From the NCBI GenBank assembly GCA_023437285.1, contig JAEZGP010000108.1:1-7288 (forward strand): DNA of 7,288 nucleotides, written 5' to 3'. Source of the stretch: Actinomycetes bacterium. Its GTDB lineage: Bacteria; Actinomycetota; Actinomycetes; Mycobacteriales; Micromonosporaceae. The notes beneath the pieces are model-generated. The model was not told the origin of the DNA. It did no database searches and saw only the letters and a list, made by a program, of their open reading frames with translations. The position numbers were made by a program, and so were the translations under genes. Below, piece after piece: positions 1-5,643 of this stretch. Position 1 is the stretch's first letter. Every line of letters begins with the position of its first letter.

Positions 1-2
1 TG

Positions 3-485
3 ATCAAGCGGTGCGCGTTCCTGCACGACATCGGCAAGGCGCTCACGCACGAGGTGGAGGGCAGCCACGCCCTCATCGGCGCCGACCTGGCCCGCAAGTA
101 CGGCGAGCCGGAGGAGGTCGTGCACGCCATCGAGGCCCACCACAACGAGGTCGCCCCGCAGACCCTGGAAGCCGTGCTGACCCAGGCCTCGGACGCCTGC
201 TCGGGCGGGCGGCCGGGGGCCCGCCGGGAGAGCCTGGAGGCGTACGTGAAGCGGCTGGAGCGCATCGAGGAGATCGCCTCGGCGAAGCAGGGCGTGGAGA
301 AGGTGTTCGCCATGCAGGCCGGCCGGGAGATCCGGGTCATGGTGCGCCCCGATGATGTCGACGACATCGGCGCCTCGGTGCTGGCCCGCGACGTGGCCAA
401 GCAGATCGAGGAGGAGCTGACCTACCCGGGCCAGATCCGCGTCACGGTCGTCCGCGAGTCGCGCTCGAGCGAGGTCGCCCGCTAG
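3..485 (+). CDS. rny: Ribonuclease Y, C-terminal part (5' end outside window)
   Basis: This is the last 160 codons of an open frame that enters from the left edge. RNase Y is a membrane-anchored endoribonuclease that starts mRNA decay. The fragment begins inside the metal-dependent HD phosphohydrolase domain: the His-Asp pair of the HDIGKA motif is at fragment residues 8-9. Further metal-site or family residues follow in EGSHALIG, in the HHNEV segment, and in the Asp of the [14 protein letters not shown] block. The C-terminal domain closes with the family-typical [12 protein letters not shown] stretch just before the stop. The N-terminal membrane helix, coiled coil and KH domain would lie upstream of the window. 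A GTG at 54 is internal to the HD domain and is not the start. The stop codon (483-485) overlaps the stop of the convergent gluD gene. The match to the RNase Y C-terminus is clear; the loss of the 5' part is only a window-edge effect. Confidence 0.93.
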   Translation: MKRCAFLHDIGKALTHEVEGSHALIGADLARKYGEPEEVVHAIEAHHNEVAPQTLEAVLTQASDACSGGRPGARRESLEAYVKRLERIEEIASAKQGVEKVFAMQAGREIRVMVRPDDVDDIGASVLARDVAKQIEEELTYPGQIRVTVVRESRSSEVAR

Positions 486-1276
486 TTCAGGCGCTTGCGC
501 AGCCACCAGGCGAACGCCGACAGCGCGCCGCAGATGCCGATGTAGATCACGCCGATCACCAGGTACGCCGGGACGGACGGCAGGGCGAAGGCGAGCCGCC
601 CGCCGATCGCCTTGCCGACGTACAGCAGCTCCGGGTACGCGATGATGAAGCCCAGCGCGGTGTCCTTGAGCAGCACGACGAGCTGGCTGACCAGCGCCGG
701 CAGCATGGCCCGGAACGCCTGGGGGAGCAGGATCAGCCGCATGAGCTGGCTCTTGCGCAGGCCCAGGGAGTACGCCGCCTCGGTCTGCCCCCGCGGCACG
801 GCGTTGATGCCGGCGCGCAGGATCTCGGCGAGCACCGACCCGTTGTAGAGCGTCAGGCCCAGGACGAGGGCCCAGATCGTGTCGATGCGCCACCCGAACT
901 GCAGCGGCACGTAGTACCCGAAGAAGATCAGGATCAGCAGCGGTACGGCGCGGAAGAACTCCACGACGGTCGTGGCCGGGGCGCGGAAGAGCACGTTGTC
1001 GCTGAGCCGGCCCGCGGCCAGGACGACGGACAGGACGCTGGCGAGCACCGCGGCGATGCCGGCGGCCTTGAGCGTGTTGCCCAGGCCGGCCAGGATCTCC
1101 AGCTGGACGGCCTCGTACTGGAACTGCTGCCACTTGATGGCCTCGAACTGCCCGGTCGCCCAGAACCGGTAGATGATCCAGGCCACCAGCGCGATGATCG
1201 CGACCGTGGACAGTGCGCTGAAGGCCGCGTTGCGCCGCCGCGCCCTGGGGCCGGGAAGGTCGTAGAGAACACTCAT
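482..1276 (-). CDS. gluD: Glutamate/polar amino acid ABC transporter permease GluD
   Basis: Second membrane subunit (264 aa) of a polar amino acid importer; with GluC it forms the channel driven by GluA. Hydrophobic segments can be seen near residues 17-38, 66-88, 102-125, 133-150, 194-214 and 236-258. The cytoplasmic coupling (EAA) loop lies at about 151-187 and contains EAAYSLGL at 166-173, which docks to the ATPase. The sequence ends in a basic cap, RKRLN. The ATG at 1276 was chosen because it forms an ATGA overlap with the gluC stop (gluC ends at 1273), the sign of translational coupling; the frame extends further upstream without a stop, but only as antisense-like sequence over gluC. The Shine-Dalgarno sequence is weak, which fits coupling. 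It is the last gene of the gluABCD operon, and its TAG stop lies in the CTAG palindrome shared with rny. Glutamate specificity is inferred from the resemblance of the whole operon to actinobacterial GluABCD; glutamine or aspartate cannot be excluded. Confidence 0.9.
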   Translation of the reverse strand: MSVLYDLPGPRARRRNAAFSALSTVAIIALVAWIIYRFWATGQFEAIKWQQFQYEAVQLEILAGLGNTLKAAGIAAVLASVLSVVLAAGRLSDNVLFRAPATTVVEFFRAVPLLILIFFGYYVPLQFGWRIDTIWALVLGLTLYNGSVLAEILRAGINAVPRGQTEAAYSLGLRKSQLMRLILLPQAFRAMLPALVSQLVVLLKDTALGFIIAYPELLYVGKAIGGRLAFALPSVPAYLVIGVIYIGICGALSAFAWWLRKRLN

Positions 1277-1929
1277 CGGACCACTCGCAGTCTGCGTTCC
1301 ATGGACCGCTGCAGCAGCGCCAGCGGGACGATGAGGATGAGGAACCCGATCGTGATCCAGACCAGTACCGCGAACTGGTTCTGGCCGCGCTCGGCCAGGT
1401 ACGCCGGGATGGCGCCGGCCTCGAACACCGAGAAGCCGGCCGCGATCGTGGTGTTCTTCAGCATGGCGATGAACACGCTCACCAGCGGCGCCACCATCGC
1501 CCGCAGCGCCTGCGGCAGCACGACGTGCCCCAGCACCTGGCTGAAGTTCATGCCCAGCGCCCGGGCCGCCTCGGCCTGTCCGCTGGGCACGGTGTTGACG
1601 CCCGAGCGGACGACCTCGCACACGAACGCGGCGGTGTAGACCGACAGCGCGATGAGCGCGCTCGGCAGGAAGTCGATATTCACGCCCAGCTTCGGAATGG
1701 CGAACACCATGAACGCGAAGACGAGCGTGAGCGGCGTGTTGCGGATCAGGTTGACGTACGTGGCGCCGAAGGCGCGCAGCGCCGGGATGGGGGAGACCCG
1801 CATCGCGCCGAGCACGGTGCCCCACACGAGGCTGGCCGCGGCCGCGATGAGGAACAGCCGGATGGTCGTGCCGAAGCCGCGCACGAAGTCCGACCAGTTG
1901 TCGGTCAGCACCGCGAAGAACGTCTCCAT
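1273..1929 (-). CDS. gluC: Glutamate/polar amino acid ABC transporter permease GluC
   Basis: First permease subunit, 218 aa, a usual length for the HisM/GlnP-type family. Membrane segments appear near residues 18-42, 54-79, 88-106, 143-166 and 187-207. The RNTPL motif (63-67) is typical of polar amino acid permeases. The EAA coupling loop contains EAARALGM at 120-127, followed by LPQALRAM at 138-145. The start ATG at 1929 is preceded on the coding strand by GGGAGGGGC, a strong purine-rich ribosome-binding site lying very close to the start. The gene is separated from gluB by 67 bases that hold a 15-bp perfect hairpin, and it overlaps gluD by 4 bases. This arrangement suggests that permease expression is set apart from that of the binding protein. 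The family call is secure; the glutamate substrate is inferred from the operon. Confidence 0.91.
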   Translation of the reverse strand: METFFAVLTDNWSDFVRGFGTTIRLFLIAAAASLVWGTVLGAMRVSPIPALRAFGATYVNLIRNTPLTLVFAFMVFAIPKLGVNIDFLPSALIALSVYTAAFVCEVVRSGVNTVPSGQAEAARALGMNFSQVLGHVVLPQALRAMVAPLVSVFIAMLKNTTIAAGFSVFEAGAIPAYLAERGQNQFAVLVWITIGFLILIVPLALLQRSMERRLRVVR

Positions 1930-1952
1930 GCCCCTCCCAACTCCACCGCGTG

Positions 1953-1985
1953 GGTGCGGCGCGGGCCGTTGGCCCGCGCCGCACC
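1953..1985 (-). terminator. Intercistronic 15-bp hairpin between gluB and gluC
   Basis: A perfect inverted repeat: the 15-base arms 1953-1967 and 1971-1985 are exact reverse complements around a 3-base loop (1968-1970). It begins 12 bases after the gluB stop in the direction of transcription and ends 23 bases before the gluC start. There is no T-run after it on the transcribed strand, so it is not a classic intrinsic terminator; high-GC actinobacterial terminators often lack one. It may be a partial terminator or a 3'-end stabiliser of the gluAB part of the mRNA, giving more binding protein than permease. A 10-bp palindrome GCACCGGTGC (1981-1990) shares five bases with the distal arm and could form an alternative small fold. 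The structure is certain; the role is inferred. Confidence 0.75.
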
Positions 1986-1996
1986 GGTGCGCAACG

Positions 1997-2929
1997 TCAG
2001 TACCGCTCGAGCGGCGGCGCCGTCGCCGGCGAGCCCGACTTGCCGAGCGTCGCGTCGTAGATCTTCTGCCAGGTGCCGTCCTTGAACGAGGCGTCCAGCG
2101 CGTCGTTGATGAAGTCGCGCAGCGCCTTGTCGTCCTTGGCCAGGCCGATGCCGTACTTCTCGGTGCTGAACGGCTTGCCGACCACCTTGAGCTTGTCGGG
2201 GCTCTGCGCCGCGTAGCCCTTGAGGATCGCGTCGTCGGTGGTCACCGCGTCGGTCTTGCCGTCGAGCAGCTGCGACACGCACTCCGAGTAGGTCTTGAAC
2301 TCGGAGATGTTGGCCGGGTCGGTGAGCTTCTCGTCGCGCACCCGCTGGATCGGCGTGGAGCCCGTCGCCGAGCAGACCTTCTTGCCCTGCAGCGTCTCCT
2401 TGCCGGTGATGGCCGACTCGTCCTTGCGGACCAGCAGGTCCTGCCCGGCGATGAAGTACGGACCGGCGAACGAGACGTCGTTCTTGCGCTGGTCGGTGAT
2501 CGAGTACGTGCCGACGTAGTAGTCGATGCCGCCACCCTTGAGCTCGGTCTCCCGGTTGGCGGAGGCGATCTCCTTGTATTCGATCTTCGACTCGTCGAAG
2601 CCGAGCTTGCTGGCCAGGTAGCGGGCGATCTCGATGTCGAAGCCGCACCGCTTGCCCTGGGTGTCCTTGTAGCCCAGGTTCGGCTGGTCGAACTTCACGC
2701 CGATGACGATCTTGCCGGCGGCCTTGGCCCGGTCGTAGGTCGGGCTGCCGGTCAGCGACGGCGCCGAGGCGGTGTAGGTGATGCCGGCGTCCGCGCACGC
2801 GTCGCTCGCCGGGGCGGCGCCGCCGCCACCCGGCGTGCTCGGCTCGGGGGTGCCCTCCTTGCCGCACGCGGCCGGCGCGATGGCCAGGGCGGCCAGCGCG
2901 ACGATTGTCGCGATCTTCTTGATTCTCAT
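1997..2929 (-). CDS. gluB: Glutamate-binding lipoprotein of ABC transporter GluB
   Basis: Extracytoplasmic solute-binding protein (310 aa, SBP family 3) that captures the amino acid and delivers it to GluCD. The N-terminus MRIKK plus a hydrophobic stretch leads to a lipobox-like PAAC with Cys22 as the lipidated residue; Pro at -3 is unusual, since Leu is normal. A Gly/Pro/Ala-rich tether (23-44) follows. The two-lobed domain covers about 70-298, with GFDIEIARYLASKLG at 96-110 and the GGGIDYYVGTYSITDQR block at 132-148, characteristic of ligand-contact regions in this family. Cys residues at 45, 95, 186 and 217 could form disulfides outside the cell. The ATG at 2929 follows AGGGAG at a 5-base spacing, a good ribosome-binding site. 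It lies second in the operon, 54 bases after gluA, with strong hairpins on either side. The binding-protein call is secure; the exact ligand is inferred from the operon. Confidence 0.92.
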   Translation of the reverse strand: MRIKKIATIVALAALAIAPAACGKEGTPEPSTPGGGGAAPASDACADAGITYTASAPSLTGSPTYDRAKAAGKIVIGVKFDQPNLGYKDTQGKRCGFDIEIARYLASKLGFDESKIEYKEIASANRETELKGGGIDYYVGTYSITDQRKNDVSFAGPYFIAGQDLLVRKDESAITGKETLQGKKVCSATGSTPIQRVRDEKLTDPANISEFKTYSECVSQLLDGKTDAVTTDDAILKGYAAQSPDKLKVVGKPFSTEKYGIGLAKDDKALRDFINDALDASFKDGTWQKIYDATLGKSGSPATAPPLERY

Positions 2930-2949
2930 TCACTCTCCCTCTGTCGATG

Positions 2950-2970
2950 CGCCGCCCTTGTGGGACGGCG
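2950..2970 (-). repeat. Small hairpin flanked by direct repeats between gluA and gluB
   Basis: An 8-bp stem with one bulged base (2965) and a TTGT loop (2958-2961) sits in the 54-base gap between gluA and gluB. The 9-base direct repeat GTCGATGCG flanks it at 2943-2951 and 2974-2982, overlapping the first stem base(s). The structure could act on mRNA stability or processing between the two cistrons. There is no T-run and no evidence of termination. The function is unknown. Confidence 0.45.
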
Positions 2971-2983
2971 TACGTCGATGCGG

Positions 2984-3736
2984 TCAGTGCGTCAGGATCT
3001 TGGAAAGGAAGTCGCGGGCCCGCTCCGTGCGCGGGTTGGCGAAGAACTCCGACGGCGGCGCGTCCTCCAGGAGCTGGCCGTCGGCCATGAAGATCACGCG
3101 GTTGGCGGCGTGGCGGGCGAAGCCCATCTCATGGGTCACCACGACCATCGTCATGCCCTCGGCCGCAAGGTCGGTCATGACGGCGAGCACCTCGCCGACC
3201 ATCTCCGGGTCCAGCGCGCTGGTGGGCTCGTCGAAGAGCATCGCCTTGGGCCGCATGGCCAACGCGCGGGCGATGGCCGCCCGCTGCTGCTGGCCGCCCG
3301 ACAGCGCGCCGGGCAGCTTCCTGGCCTGGTTGGCGATGCCGACCCGCTCCAGCAGCGCCATGGCCCGCTCCCGGGCCTCGGCCGGCTTCTCCTTGCGCAC
3401 CCGGATCGGGCCCATGGTGACGTTGTCCAGGACCGTACGGTGTGGGAAGAGGTTGAACGACTGGAACACCATGCCGACCTCGCTGCGCAGCCGGGCCAGC
3501 GCGCGGCCCTCAGCCGGCAGCGGGACGCCGTCGAAGACGATCTCGCCGGAGTCGATCGGCTCCAGCCGGTTGATCGCCCGGCACAGCGTCGACTTGCCCG
3601 AACCCGACGGCCCGATGACCACGACCACCTCGCCGCGCGCCACGGACAGGTCGACATCGCGCAGCACGTGCAGGTCACCGAAGTGCTTGTTGACGCCCGA
3701 CATGCGGATGAGCGGATCTGTCGAGCTGTCGGTCAT
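2984..3736 (-). CDS. gluA: Glutamate/polar amino acid ABC transporter ATP-binding protein GluA
   Basis: Cytoplasmic ATPase (250 aa) that powers the GluBCD importer. All nucleotide-binding motifs are intact: Walker [10 protein letters not shown] at 42-50, Q-loop Gln92 in [13 protein letters not shown] signature LSGGQQQR at 145-152, Walker B AMLFDEP at 165-171 with catalytic Glu170, D-loop SALD at 173-176 and switch His202 in VVTHEMGFA. The FNLFPH and THEMGFAR signatures are typical of the polar amino acid (HisP/GlnQ) subfamily. The ATG at 3736 follows GAGGGGG on the coding strand at about 7 bases, a good ribosome-binding site, and the first coding residues are non-conserved, as expected. It is the first gene of the operon. 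The 104 bases upstream, up to the DUF2277 gene, contain a candidate -10 element, a hairpin and a symmetric palindrome. The family call is essentially certain; the substrate is inferred. Confidence 0.94.
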   Translation of the reverse strand: MTDSSTDPLIRMSGVNKHFGDLHVLRDVDLSVARGEVVVVIGPSGSGKSTLCRAINRLEPIDSGEIVFDGVPLPAEGRALARLRSEVGMVFQSFNLFPHRTVLDNVTMGPIRVRKEKPAEARERAMALLERVGIANQARKLPGALSGGQQQRAAIARALAMRPKAMLFDEPTSALDPEMVGEVLAVMTDLAAEGMTMVVVTHEMGFARHAANRVIFMADGQLLEDAPPSEFFANPRTERARDFLSKILTH

Positions 3737-3775
3737 TCGGCGCCCCCTCGTCGACCGTCCGGCTGGCTGCGATCA

Positions 3776-3781
3776 ACCATA
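3776..3781 (-). promoter_or_regulatory. Candidate -10 element for the gluABCD operon
   Basis: TATGGT on the minus strand fits the actinobacterial -10 pattern TANNNT and would place the transcript start near 3769, about 33 bases before the gluA ATG. The -35 region at a 17-base spacing (CGGTCA) is a poor match, so activator dependence or a wrong call are both possible. The DUF2277 gene ends only 104 bases upstream on the same strand, so read-through from it could also contribute. Confidence 0.35.
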
Positions 3782-3793
3782 AAGGCGCACACG

Positions 3794-3812
3794 CGGCGTG
3801 ACCGGCACGCCG
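3794..3812 (-). terminator. Hairpin downstream of the DUF2277 gene
   Basis: Seven-base complementary arms CGGCGTG (3794-3800) and CACGCCG (3806-3812) are separated by five bases. It lies 28 bases past the DUF2277 stop in its direction of transcription and upstream of the candidate gluA -10. It could end DUF2277 transcription before the gluA promoter. There is no T-run, so it is a weak terminator candidate. Confidence 0.4.
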
Positions 3813-3814
3813 GC

Positions 3815-3827
3815 ATCACAGTGTGAT
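3815..3827. promoter_or_regulatory. Symmetric palindrome ATCACA-G-TGTGAT upstream of gluA
   Basis: A perfect 6+1+6 inverted repeat in the gap between the DUF2277 and gluA genes, and among the few AT-containing stretches of this region. It lies about 34 bases upstream of the candidate gluA -10, where an activator or repressor dimer could bind. The short one-base centre resembles operator dyads of dimeric helix-turn-helix regulators more than an RNA hairpin, since a one-base loop is not possible. I cannot name the regulator. The dyad itself is certain; operator function is inferred. Confidence 0.45.
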
Positions 3828-3840
3828 AACGCGCCGCACA

Positions 3841-4071
3841 TCACCCAGTCGGCGACCGCCGCGCGCTGCCCCGTACCTCGATGGTTTCCAGAAGCTCGCG
3901 GGTCGCGGCCGCGACCGCCGCGACCGCCTTGTCGAAGGCCTCGGCGTTGTGTGCGGCCGGCACCCGGAAGCCGGAGATCTTGCGGACGTACTGCAGGGCC
4001 GCGGCCTCGATGTCGTCGGCGGTCACGTCCTCGGTGAACGGCTCGCGGAGGGTCTTGATGCTGCGGCACAT
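3841..4071 (-). CDS. DUF2277 family protein, function unknown
   Basis: A 76-residue protein that opens with [12 protein letters not shown], the hallmark start of the DUF2277 family, followed by a mostly helical, Ala-rich sequence with [33 protein letters not shown] covering residues 18-50. The length and the conserved N-terminal Cys2-Arg3, ISGFR/P and AF(D/N) segments match what I know of this short actinobacterial family. The family's biochemical role is not known to me. There are no membrane segments and no signal peptide. The start is supported by GGAG 6 bases before the ATG at 4071. The gene is divergent from miaB (38 bases between start codons) and lies upstream of gluA in the same direction. 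Whether it is co-transcribed with gluABCD is unclear, because a hairpin and candidate promoter lie between them. Confidence 0.85.
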   Translation of the reverse strand: MCRSIKTLREPFTEDVTADDIEAAALQYVRKISGFRVPAAHNAEAFDKAVAAVAAATRELLETIEVRGSARRSPTG

Positions 4072-4093
4072 GCGTGGCTCCGATCGTCGCGGC

Positions 4094-4099
4094 TACCCT
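4094..4099 (+). promoter_or_regulatory. Candidate -10 element for a (near-)leaderless miaB transcript
   Basis: TACCCT fits TANNNT and ends 10 bases before the miaB ATG at 4110, so transcription would begin within a few bases of the start codon. The absence of any Shine-Dalgarno sequence before this ATG fits leaderless translation, which is common in actinobacteria. No convincing -35 is seen, and the element sits in the 38-base gap shared with the divergent DUF2277 gene. Confidence 0.4.
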
Positions 4100-4109
4100 T
4101 ACTACCGTC

Positions 4110-5591
4110 ATGACTACCCCAGCTTCGCGGCCGCGTACATATGAGGTGCGCACCTACGGCTGCCAGATGAACGCGCACGACTCCGAGCGCATCTCCGGCC
4201 TCCTCGAGGATGCCGGATATGTCCGGGTTGCTGATGCGACGACCCCCGATGTCGTGGTCTTCAACACCTGCGCCGTACGCGAGAACGCCGACAACCGCCT
4301 CTACGGCAACCTCGGCCACCTGCACCCGGTGAAAAAGGCCAACCCGGGCATGCAGATCGCCGTCGGCGGCTGCCTCGCCCAGAAGGACAAGGGCGAGATC
4401 ACCAAGCGGGCGCCCTGGGTCGACGTGGTGTTCGGCACCCACAACATCGGCTCGCTGCCGGTGCTGCTGGAACGGGCCCGGCACAACTCCGAGGCCCAGG
4501 TCGAGATCCTGGAGTCGCTGGAGGTCTTCCCCTCGACCCTGCCGACGCGGCGCGAGTCGACCTACGCCGGCTGGGTGTCGATCTCCGTGGGGTGCAACAA
4601 CACCTGCACCTTCTGCATCGTGCCCAGCCTGCGCGGCACGGAGAAGGACCGCCGCCCCGGCGACATCCTCGCCGAGGTGCAAGCCCTGGTCGACGCGGGC
4701 GCCCTGGAGGTCACCCTGCTGGGCCAGAACGTCAACTCGTACGGCGTGGAGTTCGGCGACCGGTACGCCTTCGGCAAGCTGCTGCGCGCCTGCGGCGACA
4801 TCGACGGACTGGAGCGGGTCCGGTTCACCAGCCCGCACCCCAAGGACTTCACCGACGACGTGATCGCCGCGATGGCCGAGACCCCCAACGTGTGCCACAG
4901 CCTGCACATGCCGCTGCAGTCCGGCTCCGACGCCGTGCTGCGCGCCATGCGCCGCTCCTACCGGCGCGAGCGCTACCTCGGCATCATCGACAAGGTCCGC
5001 GCCGCCATGCCCGACGCCGCGATCACCACGGACATCATCGTGGGCTTTCCCGGCGAGACCGAGGCCGACTTCCTCGACACGCTCGAGGTGGTCAGGGCCG
5101 CGCGGTTCTCCTCGGCGTTCACCTTCCAGTACTCGATCCGCCCCGGCACCCCGGCGGCGACCATGCCCGACCAGATCCCCAAGCCGGTGGTCCAGGACCG
5201 CTACGACCGGCTCATCGCAACCCTGGAGGACATCTCCTGGGACGAAAACAAGAAGCTGGTCGGCCAGACCGTGGAGGTCCTGGTCGCGGTGGGTGAGGGC
5301 CGCAAGGACGGGCGTACGGGCCGGCTGTCCGGCCGGGCCCGCGACGGCCGGCTGGTGCACTTCGCCGGCGACGCGACCATGCGTCCGGGCGACATCGTGC
5401 ACACCACGATCACGTACGCCGCCCCGCATCACCTCAACGCCGACGGCCCCGTGCTGTCGCACCGGCGCACCCGCGCGGGGGACGCCTGGGCAGCCCAGCA
5501 GGCCGCGCCGCGTCCGGCCGGCGTCTCCCTAGGCCTGCCCACGATCGGCGCCCCGCCGCCGACCCCGGCGGCGGCCGGCGCCTGCGGCTGA
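4110..5591 (+). CDS. miaB: tRNA-2-methylthio-N6-dimethylallyladenosine synthase MiaB
   Basis: Radical-SAM methylthiotransferase (493 aa) that adds a methylthio group to i6A at position 37 of tRNAs reading U-starting codons. The N-terminal methylthiotransferase domain carries the three cysteines of the auxiliary Fe-S cluster: Cys18 in [12 protein letters not shown], Cys54 in NTCAVRENA and Cys88 in GGCLAQ. The radical-SAM cluster is the CxxxCxxC of GCNNTCTFC (Cys162, 166, 169). SAM-domain blocks such as [18 protein letters not shown] and [10 protein letters not shown] follow. A TRAM-type RNA-binding segment lies at about 383-440, then a Pro/Ala-rich actinobacterial tail to 493. The ATG at 4110 begins [21 protein letters not shown] and is preferred. 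A GTG at 4074 in the same frame would add 12 non-family residues and reach almost to the start of the divergent gene. Neither start has a clear Shine-Dalgarno sequence. All catalytic residues are intact. Confidence 0.96.
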   Translation: MTTPASRPRTYEVRTYGCQMNAHDSERISGLLEDAGYVRVADATTPDVVVFNTCAVRENADNRLYGNLGHLHPVKKANPGMQIAVGGCLAQKDKGEITKRAPWVDVVFGTHNIGSLPVLLERARHNSEAQVEILESLEVFPSTLPTRRESTYAGWVSISVGCNNTCTFCIVPSLRGTEKDRRPGDILAEVQALVDAGALEVTLLGQNVNSYGVEFGDRYAFGKLLRACGDIDGLERVRFTSPHPKDFTDDVIAAMAETPNVCHSLHMPLQSGSDAVLRAMRRSYRRERYLGIIDKVRAAMPDAAITTDIIVGFPGETEADFLDTLEVVRAARFSSAFTFQYSIRPGTPAATMPDQIPKPVVQDRYDRLIATLEDISWDENKKLVGQTVEVLVAVGEGRKDGRTGRLSGRARDGRLVHFAGDATMRPGDIVHTTITYAAPHHLNADGPVLSHRRTRAGDAWAAQQAAPRPAGVSLGLPTIGAPPPTPAAAGACG

Positions 5592-5597
5592 GCCGGA

Positions 5598-5628
5598 TCG
5601 GGGACCGTCCCGTTAGGACGGTCCCCGA
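5598..5628. terminator. Bidirectional terminator hairpin between miaB and the pectate lyase gene
   Basis: A perfect 13-bp inverted repeat (arms 5598-5610 and 5616-5628, loop CGTTA 5611-5615) starts 6 bases after the miaB stop and lies 15 bases past the stop of the convergent pectate lyase gene. No T-run follows on either strand, which is common for high-GC actinobacterial terminators. Its symmetry and position between two converging genes make it a good candidate to stop transcription from both sides. Confidence 0.8.
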
Positions 5629-5643
5629 CTCGCGTACCGGACG

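Noticed and set aside
1277..1984. A longer gluD protein starting upstream of the ATG at 1276
   Set aside because: The extension is out-of-frame gluC sequence. The ATG at 1276 gives a normal-length permease and an ATGA overlap with gluC.
1905..2933. A 342-codon frame overlapping gluB on the same strand
   Set aside because: It is the alternative reading frame of gluB, rich in Arg and Gln, and has no domain signature.
1652..3826. A 724-codon + strand open frame running over gluC, gluB and gluA
   Set aside because: It is antisense to three intact, recognisable genes and its translation is low-complexity Arg/Val/Leu/Ala sequence with no family features. Long antisense frames are expected in high-GC DNA.
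4074..4109. GTG at 4074 as the miaB start
   Set aside because: The added residues [11 protein letters not shown] are not family-like, no ribosome site precedes the GTG, and it nearly abuts the divergent start codon at 4071.
4023..5462. A 479-codon minus-strand open frame opposite miaB
   Set aside because: It lies antisense to miaB, which has every catalytic cysteine intact. The shadow protein is Gly/Val/Asp/Arg-biased without motifs.
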